From Nakaseomyces glabratus (lineage: Eukaryota > Ascomycota > Saccharomycetes > Saccharomycetales > Saccharomycetaceae), in NCBI RefSeq assembly GCF_010111755.1, contig NC_088961.1, positions 434,001-498,000 of the forward strand: 64,000 bases of DNA. Direction: 5' to 3'. Position 1 is the first letter of the stretch. Each line of letters begins with the position of its first letter. Shown here in pieces: positions 42,557 to 52,587 of the stretch. Under the pieces are notes generated by a model, which worked only from the letters and a program-made list of their open reading frames with translations, searched no databases and was not told the origin of the DNA. The position numbers were made by a program, and so were the translations under genes.

Positions 42557-42836
42557 AACCCTAAATAAGTATTCCGTGTGTGACTGGTAACAGCCATCAG
42601 TAGTGGGAGGGAAAACAAGAGCAAGACCTAGGGTTCCACTCACGAGGGAAAAAGAGTCAACTTTGAAGACGTCCACTCTTTGGCATTTACATCATTGTCT
42701 TGCTAGAAGAAATACACCTCCCCGCGGGAGAATGTTAGGTGTTTCACATTTGAATTTGGTATTCTGGACCCCTAATTCCCACTGCAAGGAAACAAGCGTG
42801 TATGGGCATCCGCAAGCCATAAGGGTATTTAGGGTT
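42557..42836. promoter_or_regulatory. Tbf1-like motifs upstream of MFG1
   Basis: AACCCTAA occurs at 42557-42564 (plus) and TTAGGGTT at 42829-42836 (minus), both exact matches to the Tbf1 consensus ARCCCTAA. CTAGGGTT near 42628 matches 7 of 8. In yeasts Tbf1 commonly marks snoRNA and some ribosomal protein gene promoters. No such gene was identified nearby. Confidence 0.4.
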
Positions 42837-43284
42837 TTGCATGCCCTTTCACTCCCTTCACTTCTTCGTGCCGCAATTTTGGACTTTTGTGCGTCGCTGG
42901 TAACATATCCTCTTTGCCAATCCTCTGGCTCTAATGGGGGTTGGGAGTGACATGTTTGTTGTACGGATGTTTGTGTACCCCTCAGCTTGCCTTTTTTTCA
43001 TTTTCTCGTTACAACCGCTTTTTTTTTTCTTTCTTTTTTTTGCATTTTTTAGCTGCGTGGGGGGGAAATCGGCAAATCAGTCCTGCGCAAACGGGTCTAA
43101 TAGACTTTTCTCCGAGCCACGCACAAAACACAAAATAGTATCTAATGATTTCCATTACACTGAATGGACATGTGATTGGGAGCACAAGATTATACGCTAA
43201 TCACATGGTACTTCTCTGTAATCTCTGGTTGGGGGCCTATAAGGACGTATGTAAATTTATATTCATTGCATTATGGAAACATTA

Positions 43285-44352
43285 TCAAAATATACAGTAA
43301 AGGTCCTCGTCTCTTTTCCTTATTATACGGACCATACCATTGGAATTGTAAGGTCTGCGTGGCTTAATGGTCGATGCAGTGTTCTCTGGTTCATCCTTGT
43401 CAACCTTGGATCTTGATTTGCCGGCACGCTTCTTCAATAGCTTGTTCAAAGTCTCCCTTTTCTCCTCCTCGAGCCTCTTCTCACTTAGATTCTTACGTTT
43501 ACGCGCATTCTCGGCTCTCCGCAGTTGTATCTCTTCCTCTGTGAGTTTCTTCTTGAATGGGTTGTCGTCTAATATACTTATCAACATCTTGTTCTTCGGA
43601 AGTAAATTGCTAGGTATTATCGAAGCATCCTCAGTATTCTCTCTAGCTTCTACTTCTTCATTATCCTCGTCTCCTGCAGGAGTAGACATATTGTCCTCTG
43701 CATCGAGGTCTTCTTGGATACCGTTTTCACCGCCATTGCCATTACTAAAATCGGACCTCAAACTATCCGATATACCGCCATTATCTTCCTCCTCATCTTC
43801 TTCTGGGAGCTGTTCTGATCCGGAGTTGTTGGCTGTAGAAGTTTGAGCATCTTCTTCATCCTCAAGTACTGTCCTCTGTCTTTTCTTTGCTGGAGAGCGT
43901 ATTTCCTCGTCATCCTCTTCTTCAACATCCACATCTACATTTACAGCATCTTGATCCAGCTCTTGCTCTTTCTCGTCGGCGGCCTCTGCCGCTTCAATGG
44001 CTTTGTCTACTGATGTGCTATCTTCACTATAGTTCACTTCCTTGTCAGTTACGGCTCGCTTGGGTCGTACCCTCTGCAGACCTGTGGCAGCTGTTCTTTT
44101 GCTCGATATCCTCTCCGATTTCTTGACTGGAGGTCTTATAGTCTGTTTCGTGGCTATTTTGGGCTTCTTGATTTCAGCCTCTCTTCCCTCTATATATTCC
44201 TCATCGTTATCATCAGCACCATCGTCATTGTACTCGTCATCTTCATCCATGGCATCTTGATACTCTTCTTCTTCCTCCTGATAAAGGTCCTCATCTTCTA
44301 TGGATGACGGTCTCGAGTTGGACAACTCTATGTCACTAAGCTCGCTATCCAT
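43285..44352 (-). CDS. IES2: Ies2, INO80 chromatin-remodelling subunit
   Basis: A 355-residue protein (S. cerevisiae Ies2 about 320) in the conserved position between PEX17/MFG1 and RAP1. The N-terminal two thirds are strongly acidic with scattered basic patches (for example SPAKKRQRTVLEDEED). The conserved C-terminal region (about residues 255-355) holds NKMLISILDDNPFKKKLTEEEIQLRR followed by ARKRKNLSEKRLEEEKRETLNKLLKKRAGK, the PAPA-1/Ies2 signature. Ies2 activates the Ino80 ATPase in the nuclear INO80 complex. Confidence 0.95.
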   Translation of the reverse strand: MDSELSDIELSNSRPSSIEDEDLYQEEEEEYQDAMDEDDEYNDDGADDNDEEYIEGREAEIKKPKIATKQTIRPPVKKSERISSKRTAATGLQRVRPKRAVTDKEVNYSEDSTSVDKAIEAAEAADEKEQELDQDAVNVDVDVEEEDDEEIRSPAKKRQRTVLEDEEDAQTSTANNSGSEQLPEEDEEEDNGGISDSLRSDFSNGNGGENGIQEDLDAEDNMSTPAGDEDNEEVEARENTEDASIIPSNLLPKNKMLISILDDNPFKKKLTEEEIQLRRAENARKRKNLSEKRLEEEKRETLNKLLKKRAGKSRSKVDKDEPENTASTIKPRRPYNSNGMVRIIRKRDEDLYCIF

Positions 44353-44780
44353 AACTTATATATGATTGGTTTTTTATTAACCAGGGGCTTCTTCTCGTAA
44401 ATGTTAGAATTTGCAAACCAGCACCCATTGCCATATTTATGTGTCTGATCCTTCCTTTGGTCTCTCACCAATCTTTTCCAGCTCTAGAGCTTAAACCGAT
44501 TAATCTCTTTCAGCTGGAAAAAGTGATGTTAATAAGAGAAACACACAAAGAAACTTATGAAAAATTAAACTATTCATCATTCGGATTCAAACAAGGCTTG
44601 ATGTGATTGTAATAGCTACACATGGTAATTACTAGTAATACAAAATCTATAACAGCGACTCTCTTGTACCCAGATTAAAACACTTAAACAAAGGCATTAG
44701 TGGTAAGAGGTGCTGGTAGATAAAAAAAAAATGAAACAAAACCAAACAACTTATCTAAACTGAATATCTCCACTCATTCT
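44353..44780. other. IES2 promoter
   Basis: A 428-bp spacer between the IES2 start and the RAP1 stop. It contains an A-run near 44723. Nothing else was recognised. Confidence 0.5.
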
Positions 44781-46844
44781 TTATATCAGATTTCTCTCCA
44801 AAAACTTCTTCCGCATTTCAACACGCCCAGCACCTTGTCTCTTTACTAATTTGCTGACCTCCGCTTCATCACCTCTCCTCAAAATATCGTCATCCCCAGA
44901 AGTCCATATACCAGGGATGTCAATTGGCGGGTTTTGATTCTTGGAGAACATGTTTAAGAAGTACCTTGGAAGCACCATTAGATCACCAGATAGAGAACCT
45001 AATATGGAACTGGTAAATGTCTTTCTAATCCCAGCTTCGTCATTCAAATCTTGCATCAGAAGCTCAGCCTGAGATGGTTCGTAATCCCTTTGTATTATCT
45101 CTCTAATCTTTTCTATAAACTCTTGTGTGCTAGACATCCTGAAAAACTGCGGTAGGAATAAATCGATGGTGGCAATTGGGGGTGGGAACGGTATGGTGTT
45201 CGGATCTATATTATCGTATATGGCTTCCTCCTCAGAAAAATCGTTCCTTATAGCTTCAGCTATCTCGTTTGTGTAGTCAAAGCCAAAGTTGTTATCAATT
45301 TTAGACAGATCATTTTTCAAGGAAGATATAAACTTCATTGTATCCTCATCTAGTAATTCAGCATCAGGAATATCACCGGCTTGGCCTTTAGACTTCAATG
45401 TATTTTCGACATTTGAGGAAACTTCATATTTCTGTCTCTTGGCAGCATTACCATAGTTTCCTGGAGTTGGAAAGTTGTCTCTCTTAGTTCTAATTGTCAA
45501 ATTTTTCATGGCTTCGGGCTCGTCATTGTTAGCCTTCTGTGTTTCATAGTATTCAATGTATTTGTCGACTCCATACTCTAACAAAAATTTTCTAAACCTA
45601 TCTCTCCATGCACTCTCCGTATGAGTTGGATGGTTTTCTGTAAATTGTTTAAAGAACTCCCTAGCAATTGGTCCTCTTCTAGTTCCCACCCTGTATTTAC
45701 TAAATGGGGGCTCAGATCCTCGTTGTACGTTAGGATCCATCATCATTTGCCTTTTGGCTACACGCGCTGGTGGATCATTGTCTGAAATCAAAGACTGACC
45801 AGTGACCGGGTCTAACTGGTAAATGTCCTTGTAAAACTGTTGTTTAATTGCAATTGCGAGCTCATAGTCCTCATCGGCTGTGAACTTCTTCTTTATTGAT
45901 GGAGGTAAAACTTTTGTTTTTATTAGATTACCATTCTCATCCCTGACAAGTTTACCATACTGGTCGACCTGGTAGACAAAATCTAGACGCTTAGATAGGT
46001 GCACTCTAAATCTGTGTCTAATTGAGTTACCTGTATGATTTGGTACATAGTGGGAAATTTCATCAAATAATGTGTGTGTAGTACGTCTCATGGGATTCTT
46101 CCTAACGACATCTAAAATAAATTCATCTTCTTCTTCAGTAAATGATGTCTTGCTAACTCCAGTATTTGCAGATACCTTTTTTGTTGGGATATCTCTTTTG
46201 TTTGCAATATTTTGGGGTGGAGGTTTCGAAGCTGTAGGTTGCCCTTCGTTTACAGAACTGGATTCAGAAATTGTTGGTTCTTGTCTTGATGGTGGGGACA
46301 TCGCATCATCCAAAAGCGCATTAAAACTATCATATGGTACTAAATAGTTTTTCATGTCCAGTAATTTGTTGCTCTGGACGCATGCCCGGATGAAAGTAGA
46401 TGTGACAGTTTTTAATTCAGTATTGTTGTATGGAGAAACCACGATAATGTGCTTTGCTTCTGCAGAATCCTTATTTGGTAGTTTATTCACAATATCACCT
46501 CCATTTAATAAAATTAAATTTTTCAATTGCTCTACAATTATAATCGAGTCATGGGCGTTGGAATCGCGGTTAAGATAGAATACCATACCATTAAAAATGC
46601 CTTTTTCACCATTTTGTTCTGCAGCAGTCTCTTTAGTGTGAGCCTCATTCATATCCTCACCTGTTAAAGCAGGATCAACGCTGGTCATTTCGACGCCTAG
46701 ATCATTGTTATTTTTTTCCTTTCTACTAGACTCATCGATTTTTGATTGAGCTTGATTCGGTGGGTCAATATGTATATTGGTTTCCAAAGCATCAACAAAT
46801 TCGTTTGGTGCGGTATCAAACTGTTCACTATCGTTGGCTGACAT
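44781..46844 (-). CDS. RAP1: Rap1, telomere-binding protein and transcription factor
   Basis: A 687-residue protein with the Rap1 domain order. A BRCT domain spans residues about 82-172 (FNGMVFYLNRDS to KNYLVPYDSF). Two Myb-type DNA-binding repeats lie at about 232-290 (SFTEEEDEFILDVVRKNP, HRFRVHLSKRL) and 318-425 (KFTADEDYELAIAIKQQF, SAWRDRFRKFLLEYG). The C-terminal RCT domain is at about 560-687. S. cerevisiae Rap1 is about 827 residues, so this form is shorter, mainly in the linkers and the region between the Myb and RCT domains. Rap1 covers telomere repeats, recruits Sir and Rif proteins and activates ribosomal protein and glycolytic genes. It sits between IES2 and PPN2 as in the S. cerevisiae YNL215-217 order. 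Confidence 0.98.
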   Translation of the reverse strand: MSANDSEQFDTAPNEFVDALETNIHIDPPNQAQSKIDESSRKEKNNNDLGVEMTSVDPALTGEDMNEAHTKETAAEQNGEKGIFNGMVFYLNRDSNAHDSIIIVEQLKNLILLNGGDIVNKLPNKDSAEAKHIIVVSPYNNTELKTVTSTFIRACVQSNKLLDMKNYLVPYDSFNALLDDAMSPPSRQEPTISESSSVNEGQPTASKPPPQNIANKRDIPTKKVSANTGVSKTSFTEEEDEFILDVVRKNPMRRTTHTLFDEISHYVPNHTGNSIRHRFRVHLSKRLDFVYQVDQYGKLVRDENGNLIKTKVLPPSIKKKFTADEDYELAIAIKQQFYKDIYQLDPVTGQSLISDNDPPARVAKRQMMMDPNVQRGSEPPFSKYRVGTRRGPIAREFFKQFTENHPTHTESAWRDRFRKFLLEYGVDKYIEYYETQKANNDEPEAMKNLTIRTKRDNFPTPGNYGNAAKRQKYEVSSNVENTLKSKGQAGDIPDAELLDEDTMKFISSLKNDLSKIDNNFGFDYTNEIAEAIRNDFSEEEAIYDNIDPNTIPFPPPIATIDLFLPQFFRMSSTQEFIEKIREIIQRDYEPSQAELLMQDLNDEAGIRKTFTSSILGSLSGDLMVLPRYFLNMFSKNQNPPIDIPGIWTSGDDDILRRGDEAEVSKLVKRQGAGRVEMRKKFLERNLI

Positions 46845-47484
46845 GATGACTTAAGTTTATAGTCAAGTTATTTTTTTTAGGCCAGTTTATCTGTCTAGAA
46901 TTTAATGGAAGTTCTGGTAAATTAGTGCCACCGCTAATGTTATATCTTTTGACAGTAGCAAATAATTGGATGAATATTCTCGGTACAACTAGCTGAAGAC
47001 TAGTTAACCTTTAGAAGTTTTAATGTTATTATGAAGTCGATGATGAGGGATAGGTACGTTTATCCCAAAATTTCAAAAGAAAATTCAGGGTTTGAGTTAT
47101 GTGGAATGCAATTCAAAAATTATTTTGAAATATACAACTAAGTATATCTGTGATGTAAATCTTTTGATAATCTGATCTCCATTAAATGTTACAAATTATA
47201 CTGCCGCAGATGGCAGCGTTCTTCACATTATTAGTATTTAGCTTATAGTCCTGCATCAAAACCCAAACCTCCGTTGGGTGTTGTGATGTTTTGTTTATCT
47301 AAAATTCTACCGTATTATGTGACTTTTGCATACTGTGTAATATGGTATATGTGATATAATGATTGCTATACTGATTATAATATTATGATCTAATATGACA
47401 CAGTGGGTTCTAATTTTTATCGAAAAAAAGTAGTTCTAGAATATTATTAACAATTTATGTGTTGGTGATGCATAGTTTCGCAAT
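46845..47484. other. RAP1 promoter region
   Basis: 640 bp between the RAP1 start and the PPN2 stop. An inverted CCCAA/TTGGG pair at 47262-47278 continues into GGGTGTT, which only partly fits a Rap1 site. GYP7, found near here on the YDL sister track, is absent. Confidence 0.45.
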
Positions 47485-48447
47485 TCAGACTTCAACCAGA
47501 GTCTCTTTATAACTGTTTGAATGGGGGTCATACATATAATGCATGGCCGATAGTTTACCACCTTTAACGCAGGCTGAGTCAAGACCTTTGGTGTATTTTC
47601 TTAAGTTTAGGCCCTTCTTAGCATCGTGACCATACAATATGGTTATTTGTTCCTTTGTGTGGTGGTTATCAAGTTCTTTCTCCCATAATTTGTACCATCT
47701 TTTCCAATGCTTAGTTTGCTTCTCCCTTGAAGTTTCCATGGAATTCTCTTCGTTGACAAATTTCATGTTCAGAATAGAGAATACATCAGATTTCAAAATG
47801 ACATGTCTTCTCTCGAAATCGTAGTCCTGTGGTAAAATTCCAGCATGAACGGCTATAAACCTTTGTCTGGTTTTCTCCATATCAAACTCCAGTACTACTG
47901 CTGCATTTTTGAATAGATATGTATAATGCGATGGATTTAGCTGTTGTGCCAACTCAGCGTGTGATTTTTTAAATGTACCTGTCACATCATGGCCTTGTTC
48001 ATTATTCAACATCTTACTCTCTAGAAGACCCATGTCAAGTGCTCCCATAATCACTGAAAACTCGTTGTTACCGAGCACAAAATGTACACGGCCTTCATGT
48101 TTGATCATCCAATCCAGCACTTTTGTAGAGTCAGGTCCCTTCGTTATGAAATCACCCAGGAATACTAGTTCCATCTCTGGAGTAGTTTCAAAATTTAATT
48201 TATCAACTAATTCCAAAAGTTTATCATACATGCCATGGACATCTCCAATAAATACTAGTTGTCTATCGTGGTGTTCTTCGGGCACAGATAAAGCACGTAA
48301 TGTTGGGGAATCCAGCATACTTTTCAGAACTCTGACACCGGTATTTACATTGTCATTATTCTCACTCATATCAATTAAAAAAGAGCAGAAAAACACTAGT
48401 ATAATTGCTAGACTTAATATTAACACTGCAATACGTCTCGGAATCAT
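47485..48447 (-). CDS. PPN2: Ppn2, vacuolar metal-dependent polyphosphatase
   Basis: The start at 48447 gives 320 residues (MIPRRIAVLIL). The open frame begins two codons earlier at a GTG, which I discard. S. cerevisiae Ppn2 (YNL217W) has about 326 residues. A single membrane segment lies at residues 6-25. The calcineurin-like phosphoesterase signature follows: GDVHG at 68-72, GDFITKG at 98-104 and GNNE at 126-129, with a later GHD near 277. Ppn2 is an endopolyphosphatase in the vacuole, stimulated by Zn and Co ions. It is divergent from YPD1. Confidence 0.95.
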   Translation of the reverse strand: MIPRRIAVLILSLAIILVFFCSFLIDMSENNDNVNTGVRVLKSMLDSPTLRALSVPEEHHDRQLVFIGDVHGMYDKLLELVDKLNFETTPEMELVFLGDFITKGPDSTKVLDWMIKHEGRVHFVLGNNEFSVIMGALDMGLLESKMLNNEQGHDVTGTFKKSHAELAQQLNPSHYTYLFKNAAVVLEFDMEKTRQRFIAVHAGILPQDYDFERRHVILKSDVFSILNMKFVNEENSMETSREKQTKHWKRWYKLWEKELDNHHTKEQITILYGHDAKKGLNLRKYTKGLDSACVKGGKLSAMHYMYDPHSNSYKETLVEV

Positions 48448-49434
48448 AATCACTGTAACTATATCCTTGAAACCAAAGAGGTACTTCTCCTAAAGTTACG
48501 ATTCCTTAAATTATGAATAATAAATTAGCCGTTTGGTCTATATGAGAGATAAAAGTGTGATGATCAAATTTCTTGTTGCTATTGAGGAAATGTGTATTGT
48601 TTATATTTGTGCGAACTCGTTAAGGTGTCACTCGAGAATGTACTTTATAGCATCATGAATGTATTGAAACGGCTCGTATTAGCAGTCTATAATGGAAAGT
48701 AGCACTTGCAGGCAATTGGATAGGAGATACACTTGTGCGGGATACTGTTGTATTACCCACGCCTTATTAACGGAGGCTCTTATCGTGTGACATTTGTCAC
48801 TCAAACGACTGAAGAGATAGAGATGATAAGTAACATGGTATTTGTCATAAACAGTGAGCCATCACTACGCACTATGTATTTTGATAAGTATCCCTCTTGG
48901 TCATTTAATTGGACTTTCATCACCGAGGAAGGAAATAATGTCATTGAAAGGGACAGATCATCGTTGGGAATCTACTAGGAGATGTTCTATCACTGTGATT
49001 ATTGCTGTTCTATCAATGGGGGGAGAAGGGGGAATCACCTAAATTTTTTTTATTTTCCAGTTTGACAAAGCTCAGGTGGTGTTACATCACATCTATTGTG
49101 ATAATATTGATATAAGTAAGGAAATTTTACCTTTGTGTAGCTTACATGTTGGCACATTAGATATCGTTATTTCTTAGTTAATATGTAGTCAGTAATGCTT
49201 GATTGCAATATTTTATAGCTTATTTCCAAGTTTTCCTTAACTTATTTGATTGCTAAATCAGAGTGCTAGAGTTTGAAATTGTAATAAAATCTTGATCCAT
49301 ATCAAGTTACAAGAGTTCATTGTTGAGCAGAATTGAATTGACAAGTATTTAATTCGACAAACAAAACGAGGTAAAGCTTAAAAGGGAGTACTTAGAGCAA
49401 AGGTTAAATAAAATTATAAACCATTAATATCATA
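48448..49434. other. Divergent promoter of PPN2 and YPD1
   Basis: About 1 kb. A frame of 81 codons (48733-48978) has no recognisable domain. No RNA gene was seen. Confidence 0.5.
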
Positions 49435-49920
49435 ATGACGACAGTGCCTTCTGAGATCATTGATTGGACTATATTGAATGAGATTGTTTCTATGGATGAA
49501 GATGATCCAGACTTCTCCAAAGGATTGATTATTCAGTACATTGATCAAGCAACAACAACGTTTAGTGAGATGGATAATCTTCTAGGAAGTATAGATAATT
49601 TGAAGGAACTAGATAATTTGGGTCACTTTTTGAAGGGGTCATCGGCAGCCTTGGGACTTCAAAGAATTGCCTGGGCTTGTGAACGTATTCAAAATTTGGG
49701 TCGTAAAGCTGAAGATAGTTTCCCAGAGAGGACCGATATCTTGAAGAATCTTCCTGACAAGGTCTCAGTGGATGAAGAAGACAAGAAAGAAGAGAAAGAA
49801 GAAGTGCCTCAAGATGACAAGAAGTACTTGTATCTGATAAAGAAAGCACTAGCGCAAGCGAGAATAGAGTTTAAGCTAGCACGTAGGGAACTTTCAGATT
49901 ACTATAAGACTGAGTTGTAA
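49435..49920 (+). CDS. YPD1: Ypd1, histidine phosphotransfer protein
   Basis: A 161-residue protein (S. cerevisiae Ypd1 about 167) forming one four-helix HPt domain. The phosphorylated histidine is His64 in the motif LGHFLKGSSAALGL, at the same position as in S. cerevisiae. An acidic, lysine-rich linker (about residues 113-127) separates the last helices. Ypd1 passes phosphate from the osmosensor kinase Sln1 to Ssk1 (HOG pathway) and Skn7. In S. cerevisiae this gene is YDL235C; here it lies between the YNL-track genes PPN2 and MGS1. Confidence 0.97.
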   Translation: MTTVPSEIIDWTILNEIVSMDEDDPDFSKGLIIQYIDQATTTFSEMDNLLGSIDNLKELDNLGHFLKGSSAALGLQRIAWACERIQNLGRKAEDSFPERTDILKNLPDKVSVDEEDKKEEKEEVPQDDKKYLYLIKKALAQARIEFKLARRELSDYYKTEL

Positions 49921-50907
49921 ATATAGACATAACACACACAAATATGAAATAAATAACAAATAGTTGACTTTATCAAAAGCATTTTGGAACATAGAGGTAA
50001 TTAGTGGATATGGTTAGCCAGTAATACCTTATAGTATATCATATTGTTTATATGTTTTTTCCTTAATGTGAAGTTTCAATTTCAAGTTCTCTAAGAGCAG
50101 TTGTCAATAGTAGAATTATTGATCTATGTTAGATATACTAATGTTCTAAGAAAAGTTCTAATGGCATTCAGTTTAACAGAATGACTAGATAAGAACATAA
50201 CATTAGAAAAAATTGCACTGTAAAAAAACACTAATACAGCATTGATCACTAATTAGTATAAAATGGTAGATCAATAAGCAAATCAATGCTTGGCATTTCT
50301 TGATCTTACCAGATTAAAGCATTTGTCTTTAAGATCGTCTCGAAATCACAATTTGTAGTTATCAAGTTATCGGCAAGTAGTGGTATATGCAACTATGACA
50401 ACTTTATCAACTTGATGGAAATAGATATGCGAGAAGATAGATAATCGTGAACCAACTACCACTTTATTATTGGGTACTTGGTGATGACGTATTTTTTTCA
50501 GTGTCAGATTCTCACCTAAAATCGGAATCTGTAAAATTACACGGAAACACCGTAGGGTCGTGCCATACCCAATTTTTTCATGTAAATCTAGCCCTAACCA
50601 ATTCATTTTTGTATGGTTGGCCAACGGAAGCCCTAAGTAGGCAGATTATAGATGTGATTAGGGCATCGGTTGTTATAGTAATCAATATTTGATCTTGAAA
50701 AGCAGCATTAGGATAGTAGTTCTATGTAGTAATTGATATGACGTTAGATTTTCAGAAGCATGATGCGACCTTAAATTATATATATGGATCAAAACTTCTT
50801 CCTTTTAAGGGCACTGACGCAGTTGGCTTCTGGTTGGAATCAGATTGCAAAGTCTGTATGAAATTTTGAAATATCTGTCTTTGCGGAGCATATTAAGATC
50901 TATAAAA
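49921..50907. other. Convergent spacer between YPD1 and MGS1, possibly with a hidden RNA gene
   Basis: Both flanking genes end here, so no protein-gene promoter is needed, yet it is 987 bp long and contains a cluster of Tbf1-like motifs at 50590-50664 and a TATATAT stretch near 50778. A plus-strand GTGATGA resembling a snoRNA C box lies at 50481-50487, but no D box follows at the right distance. No RNA could be delimited. Confidence 0.4.
50590..50664. promoter_or_regulatory. Cluster of Tbf1-like motifs
   Basis: AGCCCTAA occurs at 50590-50597 and 50629-50636 on the plus strand. GCCCTAA occurs on the minus strand at 50658-50664. The Tbf1 consensus is ARCCCTAA. Tbf1 clusters are a hallmark of snoRNA promoters in yeasts. 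Three motifs in 75 bp between converging genes is unexpected by chance. Confidence 0.5.
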
Positions 50908-52587
50908 TTACTTGTTTTCATTAAGATCGGGATCAGTTTTGGTTCCAAAGTGCTCTCCTGTCAGAAATTTAAGCTCGTTAGGGTCTTCGCATTTATCGAG
51001 AACCTCTTGTGGGAAATAGTCCTGTTTTGCAATACCATCTTTATAGTCCGGATTATATTTATAACCTTTGTGGTATCCTAATTCTTCCATTAATCTGGTA
51101 GGTGCATTCCTTATATGCATAGGTACTTCACTGCTGGCAAGATTATATTTATTCTCAGCAAGCATTCCTCTTAAATTCTTCCAGGCACGGTAAATCTCTA
51201 CTGATTTTGGAGCCCTCGCCAGAGATACACAACATTGAACCAATGCCATATCAGCTTCAGGTAATCCTAATTTCATCACTGCATCATGGGCAGCAATGGC
51301 TAGTGGAAGCATAGAGTTGTCCCTAATACCTATGTCTTCACTAGCTATCCTAATCATACGCCGTGCTATATATAGTGGATCTTCACCACCTTGCAGCATC
51401 CTTCCTAGGTAGTATAAAGATGCATTTTCATCACTACCCCTCACAGCTTTATGAAATGCAGAGATTGTATCATAGTGATTATCCCCTTTGGTGTCATAAT
51501 ATGTATTTAATCCTTGAGAATTATTATTCTTTATGATTTCGCGAATTTGTTCAATTGTTAGCTCCTTCTCAACATGTCTTGTCGATACTTCAATCATTTC
51601 GAGTAGGTTTAAGGCTCTTCTAGCATCACCTACCGAAATATCGCACAAATAAACTAAAATACTCCTAGACAGTTTTAATGGATTTTTGACATTCCAAATT
51701 ACATTCCGTAATTTGTTCAGAAGTGCAACACCTCTAGATAAAATTATTATAACTTCAGTTTCTGAAAGCTTTTCAAGTACAAAGACATGGCACCTACTGA
51801 TCAAAGCATTATTCAGCTGGAAACTAGGGTTTTCTGTGGTAGCGCCTATCAACACGATATCGCCATTCTCAACATGGGGAAGCAACAAGTCTTGCTGTGC
51901 TTTATTAAATCTATGGATTTCATCAATAAATAATACTACTCTTCTCTTTGTTAATTGGTACTCTTTCCTACCTTTCTCGAAAATTGATCTTAACTCTTGA
52001 GCATTGGCTTTAGTGGCACTGGTCTCCACCATGGTATACCGGCTACCATGTAAAGAGGCTGTTTTTGTTAATAGGCGAGCCAATGTAGTCTTACCCACAC
52101 CAGGTGGGCCCCAGAGAATCATAGAGGGTACTAAACCTTCTTGGACATATTTGTTTAGTACACCACTCTCTTGTGATAAGATATGTTGTTGTCCGACATA
52201 GTCTCGTATCTCCTTGGGCCTTAATTTTTCACTTAAAGGTAAATGACTGATCTTTTGTAAATACCTGAACTCATAGTCAGAGCTTTTTATTGTGTTCGTT
52301 GTGTTCGTTGTGTTCGTTGTGTTCTCAGTACTTTCAATTTTGATCTTCTTTTGTGGAATATCAGCATTATTCTCATTGTCCAAATCGATTATTTCGCTAG
52401 CTTTGTCTGCTGTATCGTATTTTCGTTTATTACTATTGCCAAGTATGCTAGTTATAGATTTTTGGCCGTTTTGTGCCTTCCCAGTGGTACAATTATCCAA
52501 ATGGCTATTTATCTTCGCAAACTGAATCTTTTCATTACAAACTGGGCATGCTATAAGTTGTGATATCTCCTTACCTGAAGATTGCAT
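50908..52587 (-). CDS. MGS1: Mgs1, WRNIP1-type AAA+ ATPase
   Basis: The first ATG (52587) gives 559 residues (MQSSGKEISQ); the frame extends 15 codons further only from a TTG. S. cerevisiae Mgs1 has about 587. A UBZ4 zinc finger lies at residues 14-33 (C14, C17, H29, C33) and binds ubiquitin, including on PCNA. The AAA+ core has Walker A GPPGVGKTT at 160-168, Walker B VVLFIDEIH at 217-225 and sensor 1 GATTENPSF. The C-terminal MgsA/WRNIP1 oligomerisation region follows. Mgs1 helps maintain genome stability at stalled forks. A 9-bp microsatellite encodes an NTT-rich stretch between the finger and the ATPase core. Confidence 0.96.
   Translation of the reverse strand: MQSSGKEISQLIACPVCNEKIQFAKINSHLDNCTTGKAQNGQKSITSILGNSNKRKYDTADKASEIIDLDNENNADIPQKKIKIESTENTTNTTNTTNTIKSSDYEFRYLQKISHLPLSEKLRPKEIRDYVGQQHILSQESGVLNKYVQEGLVPSMILWGPPGVGKTTLARLLTKTASLHGSRYTMVETSATKANAQELRSIFEKGRKEYQLTKRRVVLFIDEIHRFNKAQQDLLLPHVENGDIVLIGATTENPSFQLNNALISRCHVFVLEKLSETEVIIILSRGVALLNKLRNVIWNVKNPLKLSRSILVYLCDISVGDARRALNLLEMIEVSTRHVEKELTIEQIREIIKNNNSQGLNTYYDTKGDNHYDTISAFHKAVRGSDENASLYYLGRMLQGGEDPLYIARRMIRIASEDIGIRDNSMLPLAIAAHDAVMKLGLPEADMALVQCCVSLARAPKSVEIYRAWKNLRGMLAENKYNLASSEVPMHIRNAPTRLMEELGYHKGYKYNPDYKDGIAKQDYFPQEVLDKCEDPNELKFLTGEHFGTKTDPDLNENK
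52291..52324. repeat. 9-bp microsatellite in MGS1
   Basis: The unit TGTGTTCGT occurs 3.8 times on the plus strand and encodes repeated Asn-Thr-Thr in Mgs1. The unit length keeps the frame. Confidence 0.9.

Larger units (their letters stand above)
41624..43284. other. Long upstream region of MFG1
   Basis: A 1.66-kb spacer containing a 28-bp perfect palindrome, two exact Tbf1-like motifs with a third near match, and T/C-rich runs (42082-42101, 43018-43045). The open frames here (up to 115 codons) match no family. IES2 ends at its far side, so the region is formally the MFG1 promoter, but the Tbf1-like motifs lie 0.9-1.2 kb from the MFG1 ATG. Confidence 0.5.

Noticed and set aside
42603..42950. 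A 115-codon open frame upstream of MFG1
   Set aside because: No recognisable domain, and it overlaps Tbf1-like motifs and frames on both strands.
47262..47286. Rap1 autoregulatory site in the RAP1 promoter
   Set aside because: GGGTGTT fits only half of the Rap1 consensus. The inverted CCCAA/TTGGG pair is too short to be convincing.
50481..50487. GTGATGA as the C box of a C/D snoRNA between YPD1 and MGS1
   Set aside because: The next CTGA on that strand is over 300 nt away. Kept only as a remark under the Tbf1 cluster.
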